The notes beneath the pieces were generated by a model. It saw nothing but the letters and a program-made list of their open reading frames with translations. It did not search any database and had not been told where the DNA came from. Of a stretch of 64,000 bases of DNA, positions 41,919-50,455 are shown piece by piece. This DNA comes from Bradyrhizobium sp. ISRA430 (GTDB taxonomy: Bacteria > Pseudomonadota > Alphaproteobacteria > Rhizobiales > Xanthobacteraceae). Both the position numbers and the translations under genes were made by a program. The stretch covers positions 2,356,001-2,420,000 of the forward strand of contig NZ_CP094516.1 of NCBI RefSeq assembly GCF_029909975.1. Reading direction: 5' to 3'. How positions within the stretch are numbered: position 1 is the stretch's first letter; the number at the start of each line of letters is the position of its first letter.

Positions 41919-43433
41919 ATGCTGAAAACGCTGATTGACGCATTCTCGCTGATCTCCACCTGGGAGGTCATCATCGCGATGTTCGCGGCCTCCGTATACG
42001 GGCTCGTCATCGGCTCGCTGCCGGGCCTGTCGGCGACGATGGCGACCGCCCTGCTCGTCCCCGTCACCTTCTATCTGTCGCCGATCGCGGCGATCGCGAC
42101 CATCGTCGCGGCGTCCTCGATGGCAATCTTCTCCGGCGACATCCCCGGCGCGCTCTTGCGCATTCCCGGCACGCCGGCCTCCGCCGCCTATGCCGACGAG
42201 GCCTATGCCATGACGCGCAAGGGCCAGGCCGAACTCGCGCTCGGAGCTGGTGTATGGTTCTCGGCGGTCGGCGGCATCGCCGGCGTGCTGTCGCTGATGA
42301 TTTTGGCGCCGCCCCTCGCCGAGATCGCGCTGTCGTTCTCGACCTTCGAATATTTCTGGCTGGCGCTGCTCGGCCTGATGTGCGCGACGCTGGTGGCGCG
42401 CTCCTCGCCGGTGAAGGCGATCGCCGGCATGTTCATCGGCCTTCTCGTCTCCTGTATCGGCATCGAGAATCCCGGCGGCATCCCGCGCTTCACCTTTGGC
42501 ATCACCGATCTGTTTGGCGGCATCGAGCCGATCCCAGCGCTCGTCGGCGTGTTCGCGGTGGCGCAGGTGATGCGCGCGATGCTGACGCCCGAACCGCCGC
42601 CGCTGCCCCGGCGAAAATTCGGAAGCATCATGGCCGGCCAGTGGAACCTGACGAAAAAATACCACTGGCAGATGACGCGCGGAAACATCGTCGGCATCAT
42701 CATCGGCGTGCTTCCAGGCGCGGGCGCCGACATGGCCGCCTGGGTGAGCTATGCGATGTCAAAACGTTTCTCCAGGGAGCCGGAAAAATTCGGCACGGGC
42801 CATGTCGAGGGCCTGGTCGAGGCCGGCGCCAGCAACAATGCCAGCATCGCCTCGGGCTGGGTGCCGTCGCTGCTGTTCGGCATCCCCGGCGACACCATCG
42901 CCGCGATCGCGATCGGCGTGCTCTATATGAAGGGGCTCAACCCGGGCCCGACGCTGTTCACGGAGAAGGCGTCGAGCATGTATGCGATCTACCTGATGTT
43001 CATCATCGCGAACATCCTGATGATCCCGCTCGGCATCGCCATGATCCGGGTCGCCGCCTACATCCTGCTGGCGCCGCGCTCCACGGTGATGCCGATCATC
43101 ATGCTCTGCTGCGCTGTCGGCTCGTTCGCGATCGGCAACAATATGTTCGGCGTCGTCACCGTCGCCGCCTTCGGGGTGATCGGCTACGTGATGGAGGCGA
43201 ACGGCTATCCCGTGGCCGCCATGGTGCTCGGCATCGTCATGGGCACCATGGTCGAGCAGGCCTTCGTCACCTCGCTGATCAAGTCCGACGGCAGCATTCT
43301 GCCGTTCTTCGAGCGCCCGGTCGCTGCGATCCTCGCCGCCATGGCCATCGGCGCGCTGCTCTGGCCGGTGATGGTGTGGGTGTGGCGGAAGGTGAAACCG
43401 GCGCAGACGGCGGCGGCAGCAACATCGCGGTGA
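41919..43433 (+). CDS. tripartite tricarboxylate transporter permease (TctA type)
   Basis: This 504-residue permease has about ten to twelve helices. TctA landmarks are present: GLVIGSLPGLSATMATALLV near the N-terminus, FSGDIPGALLRIPGTPASAA, GIENPGGIPRFTFGITDLFG in the middle, GASNNASIASGWVPSLLFGI and PGDTIAAIAIGVL. The two glycine/proline-rich re-entrant-type segments are the family hallmark. It is driven by cation gradients rather than ATP. It is the last gene of the transporter; meaB begins 51 bp later on the same strand. Confidence 0.93.
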   Translation: MLKTLIDAFSLISTWEVIIAMFAASVYGLVIGSLPGLSATMATALLVPVTFYLSPIAAIATIVAASSMAIFSGDIPGALLRIPGTPASAAYADEAYAMTRKGQAELALGAGVWFSAVGGIAGVLSLMILAPPLAEIALSFSTFEYFWLALLGLMCATLVARSSPVKAIAGMFIGLLVSCIGIENPGGIPRFTFGITDLFGGIEPIPALVGVFAVAQVMRAMLTPEPPPLPRRKFGSIMAGQWNLTKKYHWQMTRGNIVGIIIGVLPGAGADMAAWVSYAMSKRFSREPEKFGTGHVEGLVEAGASNNASIASGWVPSLLFGIPGDTIAAIAIGVLYMKGLNPGPTLFTEKASSMYAIYLMFIIANILMIPLGIAMIRVAAYILLAPRSTVMPIIMLCCAVGSFAIGNNMFGVVTVAAFGVIGYVMEANGYPVAAMVLGIVMGTMVEQAFVTSLIKSDGSILPFFERPVAAILAAMAIGALLWPVMVWVWRKVKPAQTAAAATSR

Positions 43434-43484
43434 TTTGGGGCGAGCGGCCCTCGCCTGCTTCGCCGGGGCGTTGTAAAGCAGGGC

Positions 43485-44474
43485 ATGACTGAGAAGAAGG
43501 CCTCGCTGGACATCAAATCCCTCGCCCGCGACCTCCGCGCGGGTCACCGCGCCGCACTGGCGCGCGCCATAACGCTGATCGAGAGCCGGCGCGGCGACCA
43601 TCAGGCCCTGGCGCGCGAGCTCGTGCAGATGCTGTTGCCCGACACCGGCAAGGCTGTTCGCGTCGGCATCACCGGCTCGCCCGGCGTCGGCAAATCCACC
43701 ACCATCGACGCGCTCGGCATTTACCTGATCGAGCAGGGCCACAAGGTCGCGGTGCTTGCGGTCGATCCGTCCTCTGCGCGCAGCGGCGGCTCAATCCTCG
43801 GCGACAAGACGCGGATGGCGCGGCTTTCGGCCTCCGACCACGCCTTCATCCGTCCCTCGCCGTCTTCCGGAACGCTCGGCGGCGTTGCTGCGAAAACGCG
43901 CGAGGCGATGCTGCTGTGCGAGGCGGGGGGCTTTGGCGTCGTGCTGGTCGAGACCGTCGGTATCGGCCAGTCGGAGACGGCCGTCTGCGACATGACGGAT
44001 TTCTTCTTGGCATTGATGCTGCCGGGTGGCGGCGACGAGCTGCAAGGCATCAAGAAGGGCTTGGTCGAGCTCGCCGACATGATCGCGATCAACAAGGCCG
44101 ACGGCGACAATCTCAAGCGCGCCAACATCACCGCCGCCGACTATCGCGGCGCGCTGCATATCCTCGCGCCGCGCTCAGAGCACTGGCACCCGCCGGTCGA
44201 GACCTATTCGGCGCTAACCGGAAACGGCATCGCAAAGCTCTGGCAAAAGATCCTCGACCATCGCAAGGCGACAAGCGCGTCCGGCGAGTTCGCCGCGCGG
44301 CGACGCGAGCAACAGGTGAAGTGGATGTGGTCGATGCTGGAGCAGCGCATGCTGGCGCGGCTGCGCACGGAGGCGTCAATCCGCGCCAAGGTGAAGAAGA
44401 TCGAGCACGAGGTCGCTGACGGACGCATCACGCCTTCGCTTGCGGCCGAACAGATTATGGAGCTGTTGCAGTGA
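43485..44474 (+). CDS. meaB: methylmalonyl-CoA mutase-associated GTPase
   Basis: This 329-residue G3E-family GTPase protects and reactivates the cobalamin-dependent mutase (ScpA/MutA in this window). Walker A is GITGSPGVGKST around residues 63-74. LAVDPSSARSGGSILGDKTR and LVETVGIGQSE (switch region) follow, then ADMIAINKADGDN, the guanine-specificity NKAD. The C-terminal helices (RRREQQVKWMWSMLEQRM) are the dimerisation arm of MeaB/ArgK. It lies 4.4 kb downstream of scpA with an unrelated transporter between. It overlaps the next gene by four bases (GTGA). Confidence 0.95.
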   Translation: MTEKKASLDIKSLARDLRAGHRAALARAITLIESRRGDHQALARELVQMLLPDTGKAVRVGITGSPGVGKSTTIDALGIYLIEQGHKVAVLAVDPSSARSGGSILGDKTRMARLSASDHAFIRPSPSSGTLGGVAAKTREAMLLCEAGGFGVVLVETVGIGQSETAVCDMTDFFLALMLPGGGDELQGIKKGLVELADMIAINKADGDNLKRANITAADYRGALHILAPRSEHWHPPVETYSALTGNGIAKLWQKILDHRKATSASGEFAARRREQQVKWMWSMLEQRMLARLRTEASIRAKVKKIEHEVADGRITPSLAAEQIMELLQ

Positions 44475-45118
44475 GCGATCGGCTCCGCATTCTCCTCACC
44501 GGCTTCGGGCCCTTTCCCGGCGCGCCCTACAACCCGACCCAGCCGCTAGTCACGCGATTGGCGCACCTGCGCCGTCCGGCGCTCGACGATGTCGAGATTG
44601 CAAGCCACATCTTCCCGGTCACCTATGCTGCGGTCGACCGGCAACTACCGGAGGTGCTCGCGAGGGTGAAGCCGGATGCACTTCTGATGTTCGGCCTCGC
44701 GGCGCGCACGTCGTATCTGCGCATCGAGACCCGCGCGCGCAACGCGGTCACCATGCTCTGGCCCGATGGCGCCAACACGCGCTCGCGCAAGCGCGCCGTC
44801 GCCGCCAATGCGGACGCGATGATGTTCGGCCCGCACACGGCAAGGCTGCTGCGCGCCGCACGCCTCACCGGCATCGACGCGCGGTCCTCGCGCGATGCCG
44901 GCGCCTACCTCTGCAACTACCTGAGCTGGCGCGCGATCGAAGGCGCGAAGGCCGGCGGACCGCAGCTCGCGGCGTTCATCCATGTCCCACTGCTCGCGCG
45001 GAGCGGCGCGATGCGGCGCAAGGGATTTCCGCGCATCACCCTGGAGGAACTGGTGGATGCCGGGGAAGCGATGCTGATGGAGATGGTACAGTTGGCACGG
45101 AAGGCGCGTGCATCGTAG
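44471..45118 (+). CDS. pcp: pyroglutamyl-peptidase I (C15)
   Basis: This 215-residue cysteine peptidase removes N-terminal pyroglutamate. The catalytic triad is visible: Glu86 in LRIETRARNAV, Cys148 in DAGAYLCNYLSW and His171 in AAFIHVPLL. The N-terminal RILLTGFGPFPGAPYNPT is typical. GTG 44471 overlaps the meaB stop, so the two are probably cotranslated, although no metabolic link is known. A MITE-like repeat follows its stop by four bases. Confidence 0.92.
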   Translation: MSDRLRILLTGFGPFPGAPYNPTQPLVTRLAHLRRPALDDVEIASHIFPVTYAAVDRQLPEVLARVKPDALLMFGLAARTSYLRIETRARNAVTMLWPDGANTRSRKRAVAANADAMMFGPHTARLLRAARLTGIDARSSRDAGAYLCNYLSWRAIEGAKAGGPQLAAFIHVPLLARSGAMRRKGFPRITLEELVDAGEAMLMEMVQLARKARAS

Positions 45119-45122
45119 CTTG

Positions 45123-45218
45123 GTAGGGTGGGTTAGCGCAGCGTAACCCACCACTTTTGACTTCCACGGGCTCCGTGCTCGAGACGGTGGGTTACGTCTT
45201 CGGCTAACCCACCCTTAC
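45123..45218. repeat. MITE-like repeat, copy 2
   Basis: This 96-bp element has terminal inverted repeats (AGGGTGGGTTAGC and GGCTAACCCACCCT) and an internal GTAACCCACCACTT, shared with the copy at 27825-27934. It has no open frame. Confidence 0.68.
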
Positions 45219-45344
45219 GGCATCACCACCGGGGTAAACATTTAACCCTACCTCGAACAATCTGGCCGACGCCGACCGCCCCGCTCCCATTTCTGCGTTA
45301 CCTAGACCGTGCGGACACTTCCCGCCTCCGCCGGAGGACGCCTC

Positions 45345-46715
45345 ATGGACCTCAACCGCCGCCACCTCATCGGAGCCTCCGCCGCAGGCGTTGCCGGCGC
45401 GCTGGCCATGCCTGCCGGTGCCACGCGCGGTGCGCCGCTGACGTCACAGCTCGGCCGCGACGCCACGCAATATGGCGTGCGCCCCGGCAGCAGCGAGGAC
45501 CAGACGCGCGCGCTTCAGCGCGCAATCGACGAGGCCGCGCGGGCGCAGATGCCGCTCGCCCTGCCGCCCGGCGTCTACCGCACCGGCCTGCTGCGATTGC
45601 CAAACGGCTCGCAACTGATCGGCGTACGTGGCGCCACCAAGCTTATCTTCACGGGCGGGGCCTCGGCGGTCCAGAGCGACGGCTCCGATGCGATCGGCCT
45701 CGCCGGCATCACCTTCGACGGCGGCGACATGCCGCTGCCGACGCGGCGCGGCCTGATCCATTGCCTCGGCGGTCGCGCCATCCGCATCACGGATTGCGAG
45801 ATCACCGGCGCCGGCGGCAGCGGCATCTGGTTCGAGCAGGTGTCGGGCGACATCTCCGGCAACATCTTCACCAACATCGCCGCGACGGCCGTGGTCTCGT
45901 TCGACGCCAAGGGCCTCAGCGTCGCGCGCAACACGATCATCGGCACCAACGACAACGGCATCGAGATCCTGCGCACCGCGATCGGCGACGACGGCACGCT
46001 GGTTGCCGACAACCGCATCGAGGACATCAAGGCCGGCCCTGGCGGCTCCGGACAGTACGGCAACGCCATCAACGCCTTCCGCGCCGGCAACGTCATCGTC
46101 CGCGGCAACCGCATCAGGAACTGCGACTATTCCGCGGTGCGCGGCAATTCGGCCTCGAACATCCACATAACGGACAACAGCGTCAGCGACGTGCGCGAAG
46201 TCGCGCTCTATTCAGAGTTCTCGTTCGAGGCCGCGGTGATCGCCAACAACACGGTGGACGGCGCGGCCGTCGGCGTCTCCGTCTGCAATTTCAACGAGGG
46301 CGGCCGCATCGCCGTGGTCCAGGGCAACATCATCCGCAACCTGATCCCGAAGCGGCCGATCGGCACCACGCCGGATGACGATGCCGGCGTCGGCATCTAC
46401 GTCGAGGCGGATTCGTCCGTGACCGGAAATGTGATCGAGAACGCGCCGTCCTATGGCATCGTCGCCGGCTGGGGTAAATATCTGCGCGACGTCGTGATCT
46501 CGGGCAACGTGATCCGCAAAGCGCTCGCCGGCGTCGGCGTCTCGGTCGTGCCGGGCGCGGGCTCCGCGCTTATCAACAACAACATGATCTCCGAGACACC
46601 GCGCGGCGCCGTGGTCGGTCTCGACCACGCACGCGTGGTCACGACGGATCTGTCGGCGGAGGGCGCACAGCATTTCGCGCAGGTGGTGGTCGGCGGGAAT
46701 GCCGTGCGGCGGTAG
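45345..46715 (+). CDS. TIGR03808-type Tat-exported right-handed beta-helix protein
   Basis: This 456-residue exported protein starts at ATG 45345 after a strong ribosome site (GGAGG). It has a twin-arginine signal (LNRRHLIGASAAGVAG). The mature part starts ATQYGVRPGSSEDQTRALQR, the pectate-lyase-like opening, followed by parallel beta-helix coils with regular N-x-I repeats (for example SGNIFTNIAATAVV, VRGNRIRNCDYSAV, ITDNSVSDVREVAL). This matches TIGR03808, a repeat protein of Rhizobiales with no known function. The fold suggests polysaccharide binding or cleavage. It is convergent with the TIGR03809 gene. Confidence 0.88.
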   Translation: MDLNRRHLIGASAAGVAGALAMPAGATRGAPLTSQLGRDATQYGVRPGSSEDQTRALQRAIDEAARAQMPLALPPGVYRTGLLRLPNGSQLIGVRGATKLIFTGGASAVQSDGSDAIGLAGITFDGGDMPLPTRRGLIHCLGGRAIRITDCEITGAGGSGIWFEQVSGDISGNIFTNIAATAVVSFDAKGLSVARNTIIGTNDNGIEILRTAIGDDGTLVADNRIEDIKAGPGGSGQYGNAINAFRAGNVIVRGNRIRNCDYSAVRGNSASNIHITDNSVSDVREVALYSEFSFEAAVIANNTVDGAAVGVSVCNFNEGGRIAVVQGNIIRNLIPKRPIGTTPDDDAGVGIYVEADSSVTGNVIENAPSYGIVAGWGKYLRDVVISGNVIRKALAGVGVSVVPGAGSALINNNMISETPRGAVVGLDHARVVTTDLSAEGAQHFAQVVVGGNAVRR

Positions 46716-46765
46716 CGATTGACAGAGAGCCCCTGCCATTGTCCGAGATGCGAGCCTCAACTACC

Positions 46766-46851
46766 CGTCATTGCGAGCGAAGCGAAGCAATCCAGAATCT
46801 GTCCGCAGCGACAGTCTGGATTGCTTCGTCGCTCCGCTCCTCGCAATGACG
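46766..46851. repeat. palindromic intergenic repeat between TIGR03808 and TIGR03809 genes
   Basis: CGTCATTGCGAG with GCAATCCAGA on the left pairs with TCTGGATTGC and CTCGCAATGACG on the right, giving a long imperfect hairpin. This is a very common Bradyrhizobium intergenic element. The 309-bp gap 46716-47024 otherwise holds only decayed repeat sequence (GATGCGGATCCTGGCTTTCG near its end). Confidence 0.75.
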
Positions 46852-47024
46852 GCCTTTCGCGGAAACAGCTTCCATGCACTTCGTCGTTCAGGCCAAGCAA
46901 CGTGCAATGCAGGACTCGTCTTGGGTGATGCGTGTGGTACAGGGCGCGCGTTCCGGAGAGATTCCGCGATGCGGATCCTGGCTTTCGCCACGACGACAGC
47001 GGAGTGTCTGGAAAAATCCTGGCC

Positions 47025-47573
47025 CTAAAACGCGTTCCTCAGCAGCGGGTATTTGGCTTCGATACCGTCGAGGCTGAGGGTGAGTTCGACGACACGCTCG
47101 GGGGCCGCGACGACGTCGGCGGCAGGCGGCGAGAAAGTCCGCAGGAACGCCGCAATCGGAGCGAGCGTCGCAATTGGAGCGATCGGGGCTTCGGTCACGT
47201 CAGCGAGCACGTCCGGCGCGGGGGCGAATGCGATCGGCACGGCCGTTTCAGGCGCGATATGCACGGCCTTCGGCTGCACGGTCTGGGCCTGCTCGCGCGG
47301 AGCCATGCTTGGTATGGTCGCCGGAGACCAGCCGAACGCGCCCGTCACGCTCGCAGCGGCCGCCGAGACATCCTCGCCGGCCGCGATCGCGCGCCAGGTC
47401 TGGAGCGCGCGCTTGGCTTCCTGGATGTTTTCGAGGAATGCGAGCTCCGAGTGATAGCGGCGCCAGCGCCCGGTCTCGAACATTTCCGTGAGATGTTCCA
47501 GCCGCTGCTCGGCGAGCGCGCACCAGCGCTTTGCAACGTCGCGGCCGCAAGCCACGCCTTGGCGATGTGTCAT
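47025..47573 (-). CDS. TIGR03809 family protein
   Basis: This 182-residue cytoplasmic protein starts at ATG 47573 (MTHRQGVACGRDVAKRWCAL). The N-terminal half is helical and conserved: AEQRLEHLTEMFETGRWRRY, then LAFLENIQEAKRALQTWRAI. The C-terminal half is alanine/proline-rich and probably disordered up to VVELTLSLDGIEAKYPLLRN. This matches TIGR03809, which I recall as co-occurring with TIGR03808; the two genes are convergent neighbours here. Function is unknown. An open upstream extension to 47615 is not needed. Confidence 0.8.
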   Translation of the reverse strand: MTHRQGVACGRDVAKRWCALAEQRLEHLTEMFETGRWRRYHSELAFLENIQEAKRALQTWRAIAAGEDVSAAAASVTGAFGWSPATIPSMAPREQAQTVQPKAVHIAPETAVPIAFAPAPDVLADVTEAPIAPIATLAPIAAFLRTFSPPAADVVAAPERVVELTLSLDGIEAKYPLLRNAF

Positions 47574-48061
47574 GAACCAGCCCGTTGGGAGAAAACACGG
47601 ACGCGGAGGACGCAACGCTCACGAATCAATTTAGACGCGACATGAATATTTTGTGGAAAAGTTTTGACTTGTCCAGATGCGACGCGGCCGTCGTCATCAG
47701 ATACCGCGAGTCTACGGAGTTTGCAGCCGATTTGCCGTCAAGCCTCACACAAGCATAGCGGTCTTGCAGCCCTCGGGGCGAATCGCTGACGAGGGACCGC
47801 AGGCGCGAGCTCAACCAAAAGCTGATATCGCAAGGAGGCCTTCAAGGAATAAGTCCCCCCCAAAAAGAAAAGACCCGTCCGGGGGGACAACCGGACGGGT
47901 CGAGCCATATGGGCGCTTGGGGTGGATGGGCGCTCGCGCCTGATATGACCGATGGGGAGGGATGACCGCTCCCACATATTTTGGTCGTGGCAGCGGGCTG
48001 AACGTTCAACGCAGCGTTCGAATTTTTAACCTTCTCGCCACGTGCATCTTTGTCGCAGCAG
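47574..48061. other. 488-bp intergenic region with a minus-strand terminator
   Basis: Between the minus-strand subtilase stop and the TIGR03809 start I see no convincing gene. A strong minus-strand terminator lies at 47862-47901, so the subtilase transcript would have a 3' untranslated part of about 190 nt. A bulged hairpin (GCGGT/ACCGC and CCCTCG/CGAGGG) lies near 47755-47797. A promoter for the TIGR03809 gene must lie in the AT-rich part near 47600-47670. Confidence 0.5.
47862..47901 (-). terminator. Rho-independent terminator on the minus strand
   Basis: GACCCGTCCGG (47872-47882 as read on the plus strand) is exactly complementary to 47891-47901. Read on the minus strand, the 11-bp stem is followed by TTTTCTTTTTG. 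It ends the subtilase operon or an RNA from its 3' region. Confidence 0.85.
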
Positions 48062-49738
48062 TTATCGTGACGCCGGCCTATCCGTCTGAGAAACCGTGGA
48101 TTTATCGTCCGCGCTCGACAGTGACGGTTGGTCGATCGCGCGGATCCCAGGCTCCTCGCGACGCCCCTCGCCGCCTTCACGTTTTGTTGTACCGGACGTC
48201 GCGGCAACCGGCGTCGCACCATCGGTGGGAACGGCCATCACGGCCGCGTAAGCATCGGCCTCGCCATCGCCGAACAGATCATCACGCCCAGGCGAGCCGA
48301 GGTCGCGCGCGGTCTTCGCAAGCGTCATGCGCAGTGCCTCGGGCTTCAGGGCGAAATTGCGCTCCAGAAGCAGGGCCGCGACGCCGGAGACATAGGCCGC
48401 CGAGAACGAGGTGCCCGACGTCATCTGATACTTGCCGTCCGGTGCGGGCAAGAAGATGTCGACGCCGGGCGCCGCCAATGCGATGTAGTTGCCGCGATTG
48501 GAGGCGGTGAACAGCCTGTCCTGCTGGTCCGTCGCGCTGACCGCAATCACGTTGGGATTGGCGGCGGGATAGAGCGGCGGAGATTTCGCGCCGGCATTGC
48601 CGGCGGCCGCGACCAGCACAAGGCCGCGGGCGGCGGTCGCCGCGAGGGCGCGTCCGATCACCGCGTCCTTCGGACCGGCAAAGCTCATATTGACGATCTG
48701 CGCGCCGTGCTCGGCGGCGTAATTCAGCGATCGCAGAATGATGTAGGAGTTGCTCTCGGCACCCCTCGTGGTGCCGCCGAAGGCGCGGATGGCAATGATG
48801 CGCGCCTCCGGCGCGCTGCCCATGAGCCGCGCATGCGCCACGATGGCGCCCGCGATGCCGGTGCCGTGGACGTGCGGGCCTTCGGGGCTGCCGAGCGCGT
48901 CGAAATTGTCGGTGATCGAATTGGCGAGCTCGGGATGCTTGACGTCGATTCCGGAATCGATCACCGCGACCGTGACATTGGCGCCGTGCACCAGCGTGTG
49001 CGCCTGCGGCAGGCGGAGCTTGGCCAGCGCATATTGCGCCGGATCACCTTCGGTCGGCGCCGCTTTCTGGTCCTGGAGCATGTAGCGATAGTTCGGCTGG
49101 AGCGAATGCACGCTGCCGTCGGCGGCGAACTCGCGCCGCACAGTGTCGTAGGGCCGGCCGTCGGTGATGCGAAACAGGCCGATCGTGGCGCCGATCAGCG
49201 GAAAGTTCTCCGAGGCGACGCGCCTCAAACCATGTCGCCTGGCCAGCTCGTCGGCCTCGGCCAGCGAGAGCGCGCCGTCGATCTCGGCGACGAATTCATT
49301 GGCGAAGGTGCGCAGGTTTGCGGCGGCCTGAGCATTATTGCGGCGCGCATTGCCGGCGCTCTTCTTGCCCGATTTGCCGGCGCCGTCGCCGTCGCCCTTC
49401 GGCTGCGCGAGGCAGTCGCCATCGGCGTCGCGATAGGGCGCGGTGCAGGCCGGATAGAGGTTCGGCGAGTAGCGCACATAGGGCTGCACCGGGATCGCCA
49501 GCCGCGGCGTCAGCCGGGGCGTAGTGGCGACGCGGGGGGCGCGGCCGACACTCACGGCCCTTGCGGCAATGCTCGGACTGATGGTCGGTGTACGCGAGGG
49601 GACGCTGATCGTGGGCGTGCGCATGATCGCCTGCGCGTGGGCGACCTCGACGCCGAGCGAGGTGGCGAGGAGAAGCACGGCGGCCACGGATGATGCGTAG
49701 GCCCCTGCTCTCACCCCAGTCTCGGACTTGCGCGTCAT
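48062..49738 (-). CDS. secreted subtilisin-type serine protease (S8)
   Basis: This 558-residue exported protease has its signal peptide at residues 12-36, ending ahead of AHAQA. A threonine/proline-rich region follows, then a pro-domain-like segment at about 147-222 (FVAEIDGALSLAEADELARR, then SLQPNYRYML). The catalytic domain has Asp261 (VIDSGID), His291 (HVHGTGIAG), the oxyanion Asn381 (AAAGNAGA) and Ser444 (GTSFSAAYVSG). The C-terminal tail is hydrophilic. It follows the anti-sigma gene by 15 bp in one operon with an ECF sigma factor. The periplasm or cell surface is the likely site. The protease may act on the anti-sigma, which is a hypothesis only. Confidence 0.9.
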   Translation of the reverse strand: MTRKSETGVRAGAYASSVAAVLLLATSLGVEVAHAQAIMRTPTISVPSRTPTISPSIAARAVSVGRAPRVATTPRLTPRLAIPVQPYVRYSPNLYPACTAPYRDADGDCLAQPKGDGDGAGKSGKKSAGNARRNNAQAAANLRTFANEFVAEIDGALSLAEADELARRHGLRRVASENFPLIGATIGLFRITDGRPYDTVRREFAADGSVHSLQPNYRYMLQDQKAAPTEGDPAQYALAKLRLPQAHTLVHGANVTVAVIDSGIDVKHPELANSITDNFDALGSPEGPHVHGTGIAGAIVAHARLMGSAPEARIIAIRAFGGTTRGAESNSYIILRSLNYAAEHGAQIVNMSFAGPKDAVIGRALAATAARGLVLVAAAGNAGAKSPPLYPAANPNVIAVSATDQQDRLFTASNRGNYIALAAPGVDIFLPAPDGKYQMTSGTSFSAAYVSGVAALLLERNFALKPEALRMTLAKTARDLGSPGRDDLFGDGEADAYAAVMAVPTDGATPVAATSGTTKREGGEGRREEPGIRAIDQPSLSSADDKSTVSQTDRPASR

Positions 49739-49753
49739 GAGCCCGAGGCGCGC

Positions 49754-50455
49754 TTAAGGCGCCGCCACGGCGAGGTTGACGATCTTTTCGCGCTGCATCC
49801 GCCCGAGCAGCGCGGTGAGCTCGTCCTGGCTCATCGGCTTTTCGAATTGGAGGCGGAACATGCCGCCCTTGGCGCCGTCGATGATAGAGGCGTGATAGCT
49901 GTCGAGCAGCGACGTGATGTCGGCCACTCGCGCCTCCGGCGTGAAGCGCACCAACGCGCGCGCCGGCGCGGCGGCGGATTTACCGAACTCACGCGTGATC
50001 GGGGCGTCGGTGGTGGAGAGCGACGCCGTCTGGAAGGTCGCGGTCTGGTTCTTCATCAGCACCGCGCCGATGATGCCGGCTTGCAGCAACAGCACGATCG
50101 CACCAAGGCTCGCCGACCAGGCCAGCGTCCGCGGTGACAGACTCGCGAAGAAGGTCGAAATGCGCGCCGAGGGCGGCCGCGCACCGGTTGGGCGCGAGGG
50201 CTCGGCGTCGATCGCCGCGAACAGCTTCTGCATCGCGCGCGCCGACGGTGCGCCGAGGCTCTCGTTCAGATGGATGGTCTCTTCGTACTCGCCGCGGATC
50301 GCGGCATACTGCCGGGCGAGCTCGGGATCACGCGCGAGCGCTTCCTCGACACGGCGGGCGTCGCGCGCATTCAGCGTGCCGGCGGCATGCCATGGCAGCA
50401 GCATTTCAATTTCACTGGGCTCTTGCTCCAGCATCTTCTTGCTCAAAGCCATCAT
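49754..50455 (-). CDS. single-pass anti-sigma factor with pro-domain-like periplasmic tail
   Basis: This 233-residue inner-membrane protein has a cytoplasmic N-terminal domain like other ECF anti-sigmas (EIEMLLPWHAAGTLNARDAR, then EALARDPELARQYAAIRGE). It contains no HxxxCxxC, so it is a zinc-independent type. A membrane helix lies at residues 111-134. The periplasmic tail 166-232 alternates strand-helix-strand-helix (ALVRFTPEARVADITSLLDS, GGMFRLQFE, DELTALLGRMQREKIVNLAV), as in subtilase pro-domains. It overlaps the sigma gene by four bases, and the subtilase gene follows. Confidence 0.85.
   Translation of the reverse strand: MMALSKKMLEQEPSEIEMLLPWHAAGTLNARDARRVEEALARDPELARQYAAIRGEYEETIHLNESLGAPSARAMQKLFAAIDAEPSRPTGARPPSARISTFFASLSPRTLAWSASLGAIVLLLQAGIIGAVLMKNQTATFQTASLSTTDAPITREFGKSAAAPARALVRFTPEARVADITSLLDSYHASIIDGAKGGMFRLQFEKPMSQDELTALLGRMQREKIVNLAVAAP

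Noticed and set aside
47962-48510. Plus-strand frame with a hydrophobic stretch (LLATCIFVAAVIVTPAYPS) overlapping the 3' end of the subtilase gene
   Set aside because: No ribosome site. Beyond residue 50 it is antisense subtilase sequence rich in Arg and Pro. The hydrophobic stretch alone is not sufficient support.
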